Source of the DNA: Burkholderia sp. H160
GTDB taxonomy: Bacteria > Pseudomonadota > Gammaproteobacteria > Burkholderiales > Burkholderiaceae
Direction of reading: 5' to 3'
Assembly: GCA_000173575.1 (NCBI GenBank)
Contig: ABYL01000009.1
Span: forward strand, 46,308-110,307
Length of the DNA: 64,000 bases
The position numbers were made by a program, and so were the translations under genes. Position 1 is the stretch's first letter; each line of letters begins with the position of its first letter. The notes beneath the pieces were generated by a model. It did no database searches. It was not told where the DNA came from and saw nothing but the letters and a program-made list of their open reading frames with translations. This document shows, in pieces, positions 1 through 9,489 of the stretch.

Positions 1-2
1 AG

Positions 3-759
3 GCGACGGACCTGAAAGGCGATGTGCTGCGCCACGCGGTGACAGCCGGCACGATGCTGGGCACCGCGGATGTCATTCCGCCTAATGCCCCGGGTTTTCT
101 CGCTGCCGCATTGAAGCCCGGCATGCGTGCCATTTCAGTTGCCATCGACGACGTTTCGGGCAACGCCGGCCTGATCCAGCCTGGTGACTACGTCGACGTG
201 CTGCTCACACAGCAACTCGACGGGCCGGTGCATGCGCCGCAGAACACCGCTCGCTCGGTGGAAAGCGAGACGGTGGTCAACCGGGTTCGCGTGCTCGCGG
301 TCGGCTCGATCTTCCAGCGGCCCAAGGCAGATGCGGCAGACGCGAATACGCGGGCGCGAACCGTGACGTTCGAGGTCACGCCTCATACCGCGCAGGTGAT
401 CGCCGTCGCGACTCACCTCGGTTCGCTGTCGCTCGCGCTGCGCAGTTTTGCGACCAGCGATCGCAATCCGCCCGTCATCGCCAATGAGACGCTGCCGCAA
501 ACACCGCCCGTGTGGGCCGGCGACGTCCTCGCGTGCCTTGTCGACGGTACGCGTATCGGCGCGCAGCGCGGCAGGGTCGGTCCCGGCTGCCGCGCACCCG
601 GTGATCGTCTACCGCGGCTCCAAGGTATCGGATGTGGGCGGGGACACGAGACTGCAAGGCAGTACTGGCGCAGCGGGTGTGCCACCGCTGCCGGCGAACC
701 CGCCGACGACGGTTGCCGGGCAGAATCCGTCGCCGGAACAGCCCACGACACAACGCTGA
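3..759 (+). pseudogene. cpaB: Flp pilus assembly protein CpaB/RcpC, 5' partial and frameshifted
   Basis: Periplasmic pilus-assembly protein of the tad system, thought to act with the secretin. The reading frame is open from base 3, so the 5' end lies outside the window. It shows the SAF-like segment (ATDLKGDVLRHAV) and the conserved LIQPGDYVDVLLT stretch. The first frame runs through PPVWAGDV near base 527 and then loses similarity. The +1 frame continues with SRALSTVRV and the typical tail PVIVYRGSKVSD, ending at the TGA at 757-759. One extra C in the CC at about 527-528 explains the switch. It may be a true frameshift or a sequence error; the intact genes downstream argue that the operon works. 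Confidence 0.85.
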
Positions 760-808
760 CCCTTCGGCTTGCCCAGGCGGTGAGACCGGACATTAACAGG
801 AAGGATTC

Positions 809-2173
809 ATGTTGCATCGTGTCTATTCGGCAGTGCATGTGCGGTGGATTGCCGGATTCGGACTGGCGATCGCACTGATGCATGGCGCGCTCGCTGCGAG
901 CGGCGATCCGTCGCTGGCGATCGCGGCAGGCGGGGGCGAAATGCTGCACCTGCCAGAAGCAGCGGTCGCGGTATTCGTCGCCGATCCGGATGTCGCGGAC
1001 GTGCATGTACCGACGCCTGAAACGGTATTCGTGCTCGGCAAAAAGGCGGGCACCACGACCTTGTTCGCGCTCGGCGCCCACAATCGCACGATCCTGCGCG
1101 AAACCGTCGTGGTCAGTGCGGATACGCCTTCGATACAGCGCATGCTCGACGCCCGTTTCCCGCAATTTCAGCTGACCCTGACCGCAGCGCCCGGTTCGCT
1201 GATGGTGGCCGGGCGCGTGCCCGACGCGGCGGCCGCGGACGCCGTGATGCAGTCCCTTACCCCCTATCTGCACGACAAAGAGACGCTGGTCAACCGGCTG
1301 ACGCTAACGCGGCCCATCCAGGTGCACTTGCGCGTGCGTATCACCGAAGTGGACCGCAACGTGACGCAGCAGTTGGGCATCAACTGGAACGCACTCGGCC
1401 AAAGCGGGAACTTCATCGGCGGCCTCTTCAACGGCCGGGCGGGTTCAGCCACGACGACGCTTTCGTCAACCGGCGCATTCTCTATTCTTGGGGCCTTTCA
1501 GGCAGGCAAATGGGCGATTGACGGGGTGCTCGACGCGCTCGATCAGGAAGGCTTGATCACGATGCTCGCGGAACCGAACCTCACCGCGATGTCCGGTGAA
1601 ACCGCCAGTTTCCTCGCGGGCGGTGAGTTTCCGATTCCCGTCCCGCAAGGCCAGACCAATTCGATCACGATCGAGTTCAAACCCTACGGCGTGTCGCTCG
1701 ATTTCACGCCTACGGTGCTGGCGGATAACCGGATCAGCCTCAAGGTGCGCCCTGAAGTCAGCGAGCTCGATACGACCAACGGCGTAACGATCGACAGCAT
1801 CAAGGTGCCCGCGCTGACCGTGCGCCGCGTCGAAACCACCGTCGAATTGTCGAGTGGACAAAGCTTCGCCATTGGCGGCCTGCTGCAGAGCAATACCAGC
1901 GACGTCCTCGCGGAGTTGCCAGGCCTTGGCAAGCTTCCGGTCCTGGGCAAGCTGTTCTCGTCGAAGAGCTATCTCAACAACAAGTCCGAAGTGGTGGTCA
2001 TCGTGACGCCGTACATCGTGCAGCCCGCTGAACCCGGTCGTCTGCGGCAACCGATCGACACCATCGTGCATCCCAGCAGCGACATCGAGTATGTGTTGCA
2101 GAGCAGGCTCGGGATCGATCCGCTGTCGGGCAGCGTGCCGCGCCTCGTCGGGGCTGCGGGCTTCGTCTACTGA
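809..2173 (+). CDS. cpaC: Flp pilus outer-membrane secretin CpaC/RcpA
   Basis: Forms the outer-membrane channel of the tad pilus. The 454-residue protein starts with a signal peptide (hydrophobic stretch about residues 14-30, ending near ALAAS). An N-terminal pilus-secretin domain follows (EAAVAVFVADPDVADVHV), and the C-terminal half carries the secretin signature: the LAEPNLTAMSGETASFLAGG segment and the closing LPGLGKLPVLGKLFSS block. An AGGAAGG-like ribosome site lies 5-10 bases before the ATG. It sits 49 bases after cpaB and is followed by the cpaD-like gene. Confidence 0.95.
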   Translation: MLHRVYSAVHVRWIAGFGLAIALMHGALAASGDPSLAIAAGGGEMLHLPEAAVAVFVADPDVADVHVPTPETVFVLGKKAGTTTLFALGAHNRTILRETVVVSADTPSIQRMLDARFPQFQLTLTAAPGSLMVAGRVPDAAAADAVMQSLTPYLHDKETLVNRLTLTRPIQVHLRVRITEVDRNVTQQLGINWNALGQSGNFIGGLFNGRAGSATTTLSSTGAFSILGAFQAGKWAIDGVLDALDQEGLITMLAEPNLTAMSGETASFLAGGEFPIPVPQGQTNSITIEFKPYGVSLDFTPTVLADNRISLKVRPEVSELDTTNGVTIDSIKVPALTVRRVETTVELSSGQSFAIGGLLQSNTSDVLAELPGLGKLPVLGKLFSSKSYLNNKSEVVVIVTPYIVQPAEPGRLRQPIDTIVHPSSDIEYVLQSRLGIDPLSGSVPRLVGAAGFVY

Positions 2174-2191
2174 CCTATCGGGAAACATGCC

Positions 2192-2566
2192 ATGCTCCTT
2201 CGACTGATCGGTATTGGACTGGTGCCGCTTCTGCTGCCGGGCTGCATGTCCGCGACCCCGCCGCTCGGGCTTCCCGATGCATCGATGGTCGGCTTCGACG
2301 GCCAATACGCGATCGCGCCGGACTGCGCGACGCTGGTGCAGCCGTCGCATCTGATCTATGCGGGTCATGCGCGCCCAGGTATCCCATTCGGCTGCGCGAC
2401 GCTGACGAATCTCGCGGTGATGCTCGCGCGGCCTGAGGATCTCATCGCTCCGCTGCCCTACGCCGGCAGCGATGTAACGACGGCCGCAGGCGCGGTGCGC
2501 CGCTTTGAAGAAGGCCGCGTGAAGCAGCCCAACGCGACGTCGACGACGACTTCATCGACACACTGA
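2192..2566 (+). CDS. CpaD-like pilus assembly lipoprotein
   Basis: Short (124 aa) secreted protein with a lipobox-like LLLPGC at residues 13-18, so probably a lipoprotein. The segment PFGCATLTNLAVMLARPEDL followed by a proline-rich tail matches the core of CpaD family pilus lipoproteins. It is shorter than alpha-proteobacterial CpaD (about 200 aa), as is usual in Burkholderiales. It lies between secretin and cpaE, where a pilotin or secretin partner is expected. The function is inferred from this weak similarity and from position. Confidence 0.75.
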   Translation: MLLRLIGIGLVPLLLPGCMSATPPLGLPDASMVGFDGQYAIAPDCATLVQPSHLIYAGHARPGIPFGCATLTNLAVMLARPEDLIAPLPYAGSDVTTAAGAVRRFEEGRVKQPNATSTTTSSTH

Positions 2567-2574
2567 CTCTCCCC

Positions 2575-3792
2575 ATGAATGCGATCGACATGCTTCGCCC
2601 CTCGAGTTCGACCGCAGCGCAAGCGGTCGATCTGCTTGCGGTCTTCTCTGACGCGGCCAGCGTCGATGCCGCGAAGAGTCTGATCGTCGATCAGGCGATC
2701 CCGAATGCGCACGCGCAGATCGGCAACATCGACGACGCGATCCGTCTGCTGCAGAATCTCCCGCGGCCGCCGAGCCAGTTGCTGGTCGACGTATCCGGCT
2801 CCGACATGCCATTGTCGGACCTCGCTCGACTGGCCGACGTGTGTGCGCCGTCGGTCGCCGTCGTCGTGATCGGCGATCGCAACGATGTCGGTCTGTATCG
2901 CAGCCTGCTCGAGATCGGCATCCAGGACTATCTCGTGAAGCCGGTGACGGTCGAACTGCTTCTGCGCGCACTGTCGGCGCGTGATCCGTCCGCCCAGGTG
3001 CGCACCGGCAAGGTGATCAGCTTCGTTGGCGCACGCGGTGGCGTAGGTTTGACGACGATCGCCGTCTCGTTGGCGCGTCATCTCGCGGATGAGACGCTCA
3101 GACATGTGGTGTACGTCGACCTGAATCTGCATGGCGGGGCGGCCGTTTCGATGCTGGGGCTGCCCGCAAGCAACGGGCTGACCGATCTGTTGCAGGACAC
3201 GCGCAGCATCGATCCGCAGGCACTCGATCGCGCGGTGGTGGCAGCCGGCGAACGGCTCTACACGCTGTCGTCCGAGCTTCCCTATGAAACGGAGTTCGCC
3301 GTGCTTCCGGGCGCACTCGCGGAGCTGATCAGCACGCTCAAGCGCCGCTTCCATTATGTGCTGCTCGATCTGCCGGCCCGCAGTGGCGGCAGCGTCGAAG
3401 AGGCGCTCGACGCATCACAGGTCGTCTGCATCGTGGCGGATCCTTCCGTGTATGCGGCACGCGAGTGCATGCGCCTGCTGCGCTTCACCGAAGATCGCTC
3501 GGGCGAACCGGTGATCTCGGTGCTGCTGAACAATCAGCTCGAACCCGTCGCGGACCGCGTCCAGCCGCTGGACTTCAAGCGCGCGATCGGTCGCGCCGTC
3601 GTGCACGAATTGCCGTACGATCCCAAGCCGCTCGCGCGGGCCGAAAACCTCGGCGAACCGGTCGGCGCTCGCGGGAACCCTCAGGGATTCGCCGCCGCTA
3701 TCGAACGCGTCGCAAGCAGCCTCACTGGCCGTGAGTCTCCGGCACCTGCTCCCTGGCACGCGCGGTTATTCAAAATGCGGAGAACTGGCTGA
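2575..3792 (+). CDS. cpaE: Pilus assembly protein CpaE/TadZ, MinD-like with receiver-like N-terminus
   Basis: TadZ places the pilus machine, often at a pole. Residues 1-135 form a response-regulator-like fold (IQDYLVKPVTVELL near 117-130) without a clear phospho-acceptor pattern. From residue 146 a ParA/MinD-type ATPase domain begins. Its deviant Walker A reads GARGGVGLTT (152-161), with Leu where the catalytic Lys of GKT should be; departures from GKT are known in TadZ proteins and suggest weak or no ATP hydrolysis. The stop codon overlaps the ATG of cpaF (TGATG at 3790-3794), indicating translational coupling. Confidence 0.92.
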   Translation: MNAIDMLRPSSSTAAQAVDLLAVFSDAASVDAAKSLIVDQAIPNAHAQIGNIDDAIRLLQNLPRPPSQLLVDVSGSDMPLSDLARLADVCAPSVAVVVIGDRNDVGLYRSLLEIGIQDYLVKPVTVELLLRALSARDPSAQVRTGKVISFVGARGGVGLTTIAVSLARHLADETLRHVVYVDLNLHGGAAVSMLGLPASNGLTDLLQDTRSIDPQALDRAVVAAGERLYTLSSELPYETEFAVLPGALAELISTLKRRFHYVLLDLPARSGGSVEEALDASQVVCIVADPSVYAARECMRLLRFTEDRSGEPVISVLLNNQLEPVADRVQPLDFKRAIGRAVVHELPYDPKPLARAENLGEPVGARGNPQGFAAAIERVASSLTGRESPAPAPWHARLFKMRRTG

Positions 3793-5174
3793 TGTTTGGC
3801 GTCAAAAAACATATCCCGCAGCCCTTGCCGTTCGCCGACACAGAAACTGCGCAGCCCACGGCGCCCGCGCCCGCACCCGTGCAGCCGCGCACGCCGCCTG
3901 ACGGCTACGAGACCGTGATTCGCTCGGACAACTTCAAGAAAATCCGCGCGGTCGTTTTTGCGTCGATGAACATGTCTGCCGCGCTGATGAAAACGCGCGA
4001 CCAGGTACGCGCAGGCATCGAGGAAATCGCTGCCGACGCGGTGGCACGCGAACAGCTGCACATCACGCCTTCCGAGCAGGCCCAGATCGTCGGCGAAATC
4101 CTCAATGACATGTTTGGTGTCGGGCCCATCGAACCGCTGCTGGCTGATGATGCGGTGACCGATATCCTCGTCAACGGTCCGGATCAGGTCTATGCCGAGC
4201 GGCACGGCCGGCTTGAACTGACGCCGCTGAAGTTCCGCGACAACGCGCATGTGACCAACGTCGCGCAGCGCATTGCGGCCGCGGTGGGCCGACGCGTCGA
4301 CGAAAGCAGCCCGATGGTCGACGCGCGGCTGGCCGACGGAAGCCGCGTCAACGTCGTGCTGCCGCCGATCGCGCTACGCGGCGCATCGATCTCGATCCGG
4401 AAGTTCTCGCGGCGCAATATCACGTTCGCCAGGATGGCGCAGCAAGGCAACATGTCGCCGGAGATGGTCCGCGTGCTGAAGATCGCCGGGGCGTGTCGTC
4501 TGAACATCATCATCTCGGGCGGTACCGGTTCGGGCAAGACGACGTTGCTCAATGCTCTGTCGCATCACATCGACGAACACGAACGTGTCGTGACCATCGA
4601 GGACGCCGCGGAACTGCAATTGCAGCAACCCCACGTCGTCAGCCTCGAAACGCGCCCCGAGAACAGCGAGGGACTGGGTGCGGTGACGCAGAGAGACCTC
4701 GTGCGCAACGCATTGCGGATGCGTCCCGACCGCATCATTCTGGGCGAAACACGTGGACCGGAGGCCTTCGACGTACTGCAGGCCATGAACACCGGTCACG
4801 ACGGTTCGATGACGACGATTCACGCGAATACGCCACGCGACGCGATCACCCGGCTCGAAAGCATGGTGATGATGGCGAACGGCAACCTGCCGCTGACCGC
4901 GATCAGACGCCAGATCGCGAGTGCCGTGCATTTGATCCTGCAGATCGAACGCATGCGCGACGGCGTGCGCCGCGTCACGCGCGTTACCGAGCTTGCCGGC
5001 ATGGAAGGCGACGTGATCATCACGCAAGATCTGTTCGCGTTTCGCTACGACGCCAGCGCCTATCAGGAAGACGTGAAGGGCACCTTCGAGTCGTCGTCGC
5101 TGCGTCCGGTGTTCGCGACACGCGCTGCCTACTACGGCCTCGAGACGGCCCTGATGGAGGCGTTACGGCCATGA
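3792..5174 (+). CDS. cpaF: Pilus assembly secretion ATPase CpaF/TadA
   Basis: Cytoplasmic hexameric motor that powers Flp pilus extension. The 460-residue protein has a Pro/Ala-rich N-terminus, an N-terminal domain from about residue 45, Walker A GGTGSGKT at 243-250, an Asp-box (TIEDAAEL, about 268-275), Walker B RIILGE at 314-319 and the His-box ([16 protein letters not shown], 335-350). All catalytic elements are present. It overlaps cpaE at its start and tadB at its end (ATGA at 5171-5174). Confidence 0.97.
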   Translation: MFGVKKHIPQPLPFADTETAQPTAPAPAPVQPRTPPDGYETVIRSDNFKKIRAVVFASMNMSAALMKTRDQVRAGIEEIAADAVAREQLHITPSEQAQIVGEILNDMFGVGPIEPLLADDAVTDILVNGPDQVYAERHGRLELTPLKFRDNAHVTNVAQRIAAAVGRRVDESSPMVDARLADGSRVNVVLPPIALRGASISIRKFSRRNITFARMAQQGNMSPEMVRVLKIAGACRLNIIISGGTGSGKTTLLNALSHHIDEHERVVTIEDAAELQLQQPHVVSLETRPENSEGLGAVTQRDLVRNALRMRPDRIILGETRGPEAFDVLQAMNTGHDGSMTTIHANTPRDAITRLESMVMMANGNLPLTAIRRQIASAVHLILQIERMRDGVRRVTRVTELAGMEGDVIITQDLFAFRYDASAYQEDVKGTFESSSLRPVFATRAAYYGLETALMEALRP

Positions 5175-6148
5175 CGCCAGCGGACGTCGTCGGCGCTGGT
5201 GCGTTCCTTGCCATCGTGCTGACGGGCATGCTGGTGTCGTCGCTGCGCGATCTCGTACGCAATCGGCCCCGGCGGCGCATTCAGGAGCGCATGAAAGAGC
5301 TTCAGAAGGTGCGCGTCGCAAGGCAACGGTCTGCGGCAGCAGACACGATCGGCGCATTGTTCGAACGGCCAAAGGACTACGGCGCGTTCCAGCGGTGGTT
5401 CCAGCAACATGTGCAACGGATCAGGGCGGTCAGTGGCGGGGGCGGCATCCGTCTCGTCTGCGCGAGTGGTATAGCCGGCGCGGTGATCGCGTTCATCGTC
5501 GTGCGGCTTGCCCCGCTGCCCGGGTGGTCGCATCTGTTGATTTATTGCGGCTTGCCACTCGCCGCGACTAGGTTCACCTATCGCTTTCTGATCGCCCGCT
5601 TCCGTGCGCAGTTTCTGCTGGTCTTTCCCGATACGCTCGACTTGATCATCCGGGCGGTGCGTGCCGGCATACCCGTGGTGCAGGCGATCAGCACCGCCGG
5701 CAAGGAGGCCGAGGAACCGGTTCGCTCGACGTTCCGTACGATGGGCGACAGCCTGCGGCTCGGGGCGGACCTGAAAGAAGTGCTCGACAAGGCTGTCGCA
5801 CGTCTGCAGATCGCCGACTTTTCGTTCTTTGCGGTGTGTCTGCTGCTGCAACGTGAGACGGGGGGGAATCTGGGGGAAACGCTGGAGAACCTGTCGGGAA
5901 TCATTCGCACCCGCAGGGACATTCGTCTGAAGACCCGTGCGTTGACCGCCGAGGGCCGCATCGCGAGCAAGATCATTTCCGCGGTGCCCTTCGCCATCAT
6001 GGGCTTTTTGTACGTCATCAACCGGCCGTATGTCGACCTGCTGTTTCACACACGCGCTGGCCACAAGATGCTGACGCTTGCCGCGGTGCTGCTCGTAATC
6101 GGTCTTTCGTTGATTCAAAAAATTTCGAAGCTGGACACCTCGCGATGA
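5171..6148 (+). CDS. tadB: Type II/IV secretion platform protein TadB
   Basis: Inner-membrane platform protein (325 aa) that pairs with TadC and couples the CpaF motor to pilin. The start is the ATG inside the ATGA overlap with cpaF; the same frame extends upstream to 4493, but only as a shadow of cpaF. A TM segment lies near residues 7-28, a basic linker follows, and the T2SSF/GspF-like domain spans about residues 160-300 (FPDTLDLIIRAVRAGIPV and the LLQRETGGNLGETLENLS motif). C-terminal TM segments are evident. It ends in an ATGA overlap with tadC. Confidence 0.95.
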   Translation: MTPADVVGAGAFLAIVLTGMLVSSLRDLVRNRPRRRIQERMKELQKVRVARQRSAAADTIGALFERPKDYGAFQRWFQQHVQRIRAVSGGGGIRLVCASGIAGAVIAFIVVRLAPLPGWSHLLIYCGLPLAATRFTYRFLIARFRAQFLLVFPDTLDLIIRAVRAGIPVVQAISTAGKEAEEPVRSTFRTMGDSLRLGADLKEVLDKAVARLQIADFSFFAVCLLLQRETGGNLGETLENLSGIIRTRRDIRLKTRALTAEGRIASKIISAVPFAIMGFLYVINRPYVDLLFHTRAGHKMLTLAAVLLVIGLSLIQKISKLDTSR

Positions 6149-7095
6149 ACCTGATCGACTCCGATGCCGTGCGCGACCTTGCGCTGGTGCTCCTGCTAAG
6201 CGGCGGGCTCCTGCTTGCGCTGATGCGGCCGCGCAGCGCCCGCCGTCGCATCGCGCATCGCGCGCGTAACGCCGCCATGCGTGCGGACTCCCATCCCCAA
6301 TTGCGCGCGGAAGAGCACGTAGCGGACCTTTGGCAACGCCTGCTGAAGCGCTTTGCATCGCTCGGCGAGCGGGTGCCGGTGGGCGGTGCGGCGCAGCGCA
6401 ACAAGCTGGGCGAGCAGCTGGTCCGGGCCGGATTTCGCGAGCGCCGCGCGGTGTCGATGATGATCGGCTTCAAGCTGCTGGCCGGCGCGTTGTTCGCGCT
6501 CGCGGCGATCGTGATTGGTCCGTATGTGCCACGCATTGGCGAGTATTTTGTGTTTCGCGCGCTGATGATGGGCGGCGTGTTCATCGTCGGGATGATACTG
6601 CCCGAGATTGCGCTTAACGCGCTGATCAGCCGGCGGCAAAAGGCCATCGCCTCCTGTCTGCCCGACGCGCTCGATCTGCTGGTGATCTGCACCAACGCGG
6701 GCAACAGTCTGGTGGTCGGTGTGAAGCGGGTCGCACGCGAACTGGAGACGATCTGCCCGCCGCTTGCCGACGAGTTTGCCGTAGCCGGCGACGAGTTGCA
6801 GGTCAGCGGCGACAGTGCGGGTGCCTTGCGCAACCTGGCCGCGCGAATCGGGTTGCCCTCGGTGCGCGCGCTCGTGACCACGCTGATTCAGTCGCAACAG
6901 TACGGCACGCCGATCACCCACTCGCTGCGCATGTTGTCACGCGCCGAGCGAACCGCGCAAATGATGGCGCTCGAAGAAAAGGCTGCGAAACTTGCCACCA
7001 AGATGACGATGCCGATGATGCTCTTCATCCTGCCGACGGTGGGCCTGATAGCGGCTGGCCCGGCAGTGATTCGCCTGATAGCGGTGTTCAAATGA
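6145..7095 (+). CDS. tadC: Type II/IV secretion platform protein TadC
   Basis: Second inner-membrane platform protein (316 aa). An N-terminal TM segment (residues 9-24) is followed by a basic region, two TMs around residues 105-155, then the T2SSF domain containing LPDALDLLVICTNAGNSL and SQQYGTPITHSLRMLSRAER, and a last TM near the C-terminus. Start and stop overlap the neighbours by four bases (ATGA at 6145 and again at 7092), which supports one polycistronic unit. Confidence 0.95.
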   Translation: MNLIDSDAVRDLALVLLLSGGLLLALMRPRSARRRIAHRARNAAMRADSHPQLRAEEHVADLWQRLLKRFASLGERVPVGGAAQRNKLGEQLVRAGFRERRAVSMMIGFKLLAGALFALAAIVIGPYVPRIGEYFVFRALMMGGVFIVGMILPEIALNALISRRQKAIASCLPDALDLLVICTNAGNSLVVGVKRVARELETICPPLADEFAVAGDELQVSGDSAGALRNLAARIGLPSVRALVTTLIQSQQYGTPITHSLRMLSRAERTAQMMALEEKAAKLATKMTMPMMLFILPTVGLIAAGPAVIRLIAVFK

Positions 7096-7955
7096 AAATC
7101 TCTTCGACCTTGCTGCGCTCCTTCGCCATCGCGCTGCCGTTTGCCGCGGTCTTGCTGACGGGTTGCGCCAGCGGCGGCAGTTTCAACCCGCGCCCCGTCT
7201 CGTCGTCGCGCAACACCGATGGAATGAGCGATCTGCGCGTGGCCGACAGTGCTTTGCGTGCCGGCGATGTCGAGCTTGCGAGCACACTGTACGAAAAGGC
7301 CCTCGCGGCCAACCCGAACTCGACCGAGGCGCAACTCGGTTTGGGTGACACGATGTACCTGGCCGGCGACCTCGACCGGGCCCGAGCGCTTTACCAACTC
7401 GCTGCTCAGCAGCCCGCAGCGAAACCGGCAGCGCAACTCGGTCTCGCGCGTGTGGCGTTGCGGCAGCGCCGGCTCGACGATGCAGCGGCGCAATATCGCG
7501 CGCTGCTAGCCGCCCAGCCTGACGATCCGGTGTTGAGCGAGGGTCTCGGCACGGTGCTCGACCTTCAGGGCCGCCACGCGGACGCGCAGGCAATCTATCG
7601 CAGCGCGCTCGCGGCGCACCCGGAGGTACAGGGTTTGCGCGTCAACCTGGGCCTGTCTCTCATTCTCGAGAACAAGCCACGTCAGGCCGCCAACACGCTG
7701 CTCGACGTCGCAGGTCTGCCGGATGCACCTCTGCAGGCGCGCCAGAACCTGGCTCTCGCGTACGGGCTGCTCGGCAACACGGAGGCGGCGAAGAAGATCC
7801 TGCTGGTCGATCTGCCGCCGTCTTCGGCAGAGGACAACCTGCGCTTTTATCAATCGCTGCGCGACAGGTTCGCCGAGCATCCGTCAGATGCCCGGCATAC
7901 AGACGACAAGGCCACGGCGGCAAGCGTTTCGCCACCCGCGGAGACGACGAAATGA
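7092..7955 (+). CDS. tadD: Tad pilus TPR lipoprotein TadD
   Basis: TPR-containing lipoprotein (287 aa) required for Flp pilus biogenesis. Lipobox LLTGC places the lipidated Cys at residue 25. Helical TPR repeats cover about residues 45-240, for example SALRAGDVELASTLYEKALA and LDLQGRHADAQAIYRSALA. The start is fixed by the ATGA overlap with tadC and the gene ends in an ATGA overlap with tadE. Confidence 0.93.
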   Translation: MKISSTLLRSFAIALPFAAVLLTGCASGGSFNPRPVSSSRNTDGMSDLRVADSALRAGDVELASTLYEKALAANPNSTEAQLGLGDTMYLAGDLDRARALYQLAAQQPAAKPAAQLGLARVALRQRRLDDAAAQYRALLAAQPDDPVLSEGLGTVLDLQGRHADAQAIYRSALAAHPEVQGLRVNLGLSLILENKPRQAANTLLDVAGLPDAPLQARQNLALAYGLLGNTEAAKKILLVDLPPSSAEDNLRFYQSLRDRFAEHPSDARHTDDKATAASVSPPAETTK

Positions 7956-8425
7956 ATCTGCGCGGGCAGGCCCTCAACCGATCGCGCTGCCCCGTGCGGG
8001 CACGACGTGGGTCTCGTGCCGGCGCCGAGCGCGGAGTGGTCGCGCTCGAATTCGTTCTGGTGTTTCCGTTCCTCATGATGGTGCTGTTCGGCATCATCGA
8101 CGTCAGCCTGCTGCTCTGCGACAAGGCGGTCATTACCAATGCGAGCCGGGAAGCGGCGCGCGCCGGGGTGATCGTGCGGATTCCGCAGTTGACGGCTACC
8201 CAGATCACCAATGTCGCGCTGAATTACACGCAGAAGAATCTTGTCACTGGAGGCACGGCTACTACACCCACCGTGACCGTGGATCAGTCAAGCGGCACCT
8301 CTACCGGCAGTCCGTTGACGGTCAAGGTGACCTATACCTATGAGGGCCTTGTTCTGGGTTCTGCTCTCAGCGCACTGACCGGCCCGGTTACGCTGACGGC
8401 TACAACTGTGATGAATTACGAGTGA
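7952..8425 (+). CDS. tadE: TadE-like minor pseudopilin
   Basis: Small (157 aa) pseudopilin-like protein. The prepilin-type segment, with a Glu inside the hydrophobic helix (ERGVVALEFVLVFPFLMMVL, residues 29-48), matches the TadE-like family, followed by AVITNASREAARAGV. A Thr/Ser-rich extracellular part makes up the rest. TadE is cleaved by the prepilin peptidase and is needed for pilus formation in Aggregatibacter. It shares four bases with the next gene (GTGA at 8422-8425). Confidence 0.92.
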   Translation: MNLRGQALNRSRCPVRARRGSRAGAERGVVALEFVLVFPFLMMVLFGIIDVSLLLCDKAVITNASREAARAGVIVRIPQLTATQITNVALNYTQKNLVTGGTATTPTVTVDQSSGTSTGSPLTVKVTYTYEGLVLGSALSALTGPVTLTATTVMNYE

Positions 8426-9486
8426 GGCCGGACATGGAGCGCGTTGCCAACCCGTTGCGAGATCGGCCGTCCCGCCGCCAGAGCAGGCAACGTGGCTCCG
8501 TGGCGCTGTTCTTTCTGTTGTTCCTCATCGCGTTGCTGAGCTTCGGCGCCTTCGCGGTCGACCTTGCACGTGTCAGCGTGGTGCGCAACGAACTGCAAAA
8601 TGCGGCTGACGCCGCGGCGCTGAGCGGTGCGGCCGCGCTATGGGATGCCGGCACCAGCGGGCCGAACTGGGCTCAGGCGAAAACGTTAGCAAGCAACAGC
8701 GTCTCGCTAAACCGATCCGATCAACAGAAGCTGACGACAGGCACGATTCAGACCGGTTACTGGAACCTGACGGGCAGCCCTGCCGGCATGCAGGCGACAA
8801 CGATTTCGCCTGGCGTCGATGATGCGCCCGCCGTGCAGGTTGTGGTGAAGCGTGCCGCGAACCTGAACGGCGGCGCGATCAATCTGTTACTGGGGGGCTT
8901 GCTGAATCTGGTGAGCACGCCCGGCAGCGCCACTGCCGTAGCCGTGGTCACGGCGCCAGACACGGTTGCCGCGGGCGGGCTGTTTCCCGTCGCGCTGGAC
9001 CAGTGCATTTACGACCAGTACTGGAACTCGCAGACCAATGAACCGATGATCGACCCATCGACGGGCCAGCCTAAGGAATTCAATATTACAAACTATCAGA
9101 CCTATGGGGCATCGTGTACTGCTGGCCAGTGGACGTCATTCCTGATCAACGCGAATAATGTGCCGACCGTTCGCTCGCTGATCGCGAACGGCAATCCAAC
9201 GCCGCTGAGCATCGGTGACAGCATCTGGATCGAACCCGGTGCGAAAACGACGCTTTACAACTCAGTGCCGAAGGACGTCACGATAGTGATTCCCGTTGTG
9301 ACGCAAATCGGCATCAAGACGTATGTTCCGATCGTCGCGTTCGCGGCGTTCTACGTCGACAAATCGGTTGGAGGCAGCAGCAAATACATTCAGGGGCATT
9401 TCGTCGCGGGCTACAAGATACCGACTTCGGCGAGCGGAGTCGGACCCAACTACGGCGCGTACATCCCACCGCGCCTCGCGCAGTGA
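8422..9486 (+). CDS. tadG: TadG-family pilus assembly protein
   Basis: 354-residue protein with an N-terminal TadG/Tad-like region: RQRGSVALFFLLFLIALLSFG, then VDLARVSVVRNELQNAADAA, the usual hallmark of TadG. The rest is probably extracytoplasmic and holds no obvious von Willebrand A motif, so this is the short TadG form. The GTG at 8422 overlaps the tadE stop; an ATG at 8434 is the alternative start. It is the last gene of the tad operon; the next gene is on the other strand 3 bases away. Confidence 0.88.
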   Translation: MRPDMERVANPLRDRPSRRQSRQRGSVALFFLLFLIALLSFGAFAVDLARVSVVRNELQNAADAAALSGAAALWDAGTSGPNWAQAKTLASNSVSLNRSDQQKLTTGTIQTGYWNLTGSPAGMQATTISPGVDDAPAVQVVVKRAANLNGGAINLLLGGLLNLVSTPGSATAVAVVTAPDTVAAGGLFPVALDQCIYDQYWNSQTNEPMIDPSTGQPKEFNITNYQTYGASCTAGQWTSFLINANNVPTVRSLIANGNPTPLSIGDSIWIEPGAKTTLYNSVPKDVTIVIPVVTQIGIKTYVPIVAFAAFYVDKSVGGSSKYIQGHFVAGYKIPTSASGVGPNYGAYIPPRLAQ

Positions 9487-9489
9487 TCG

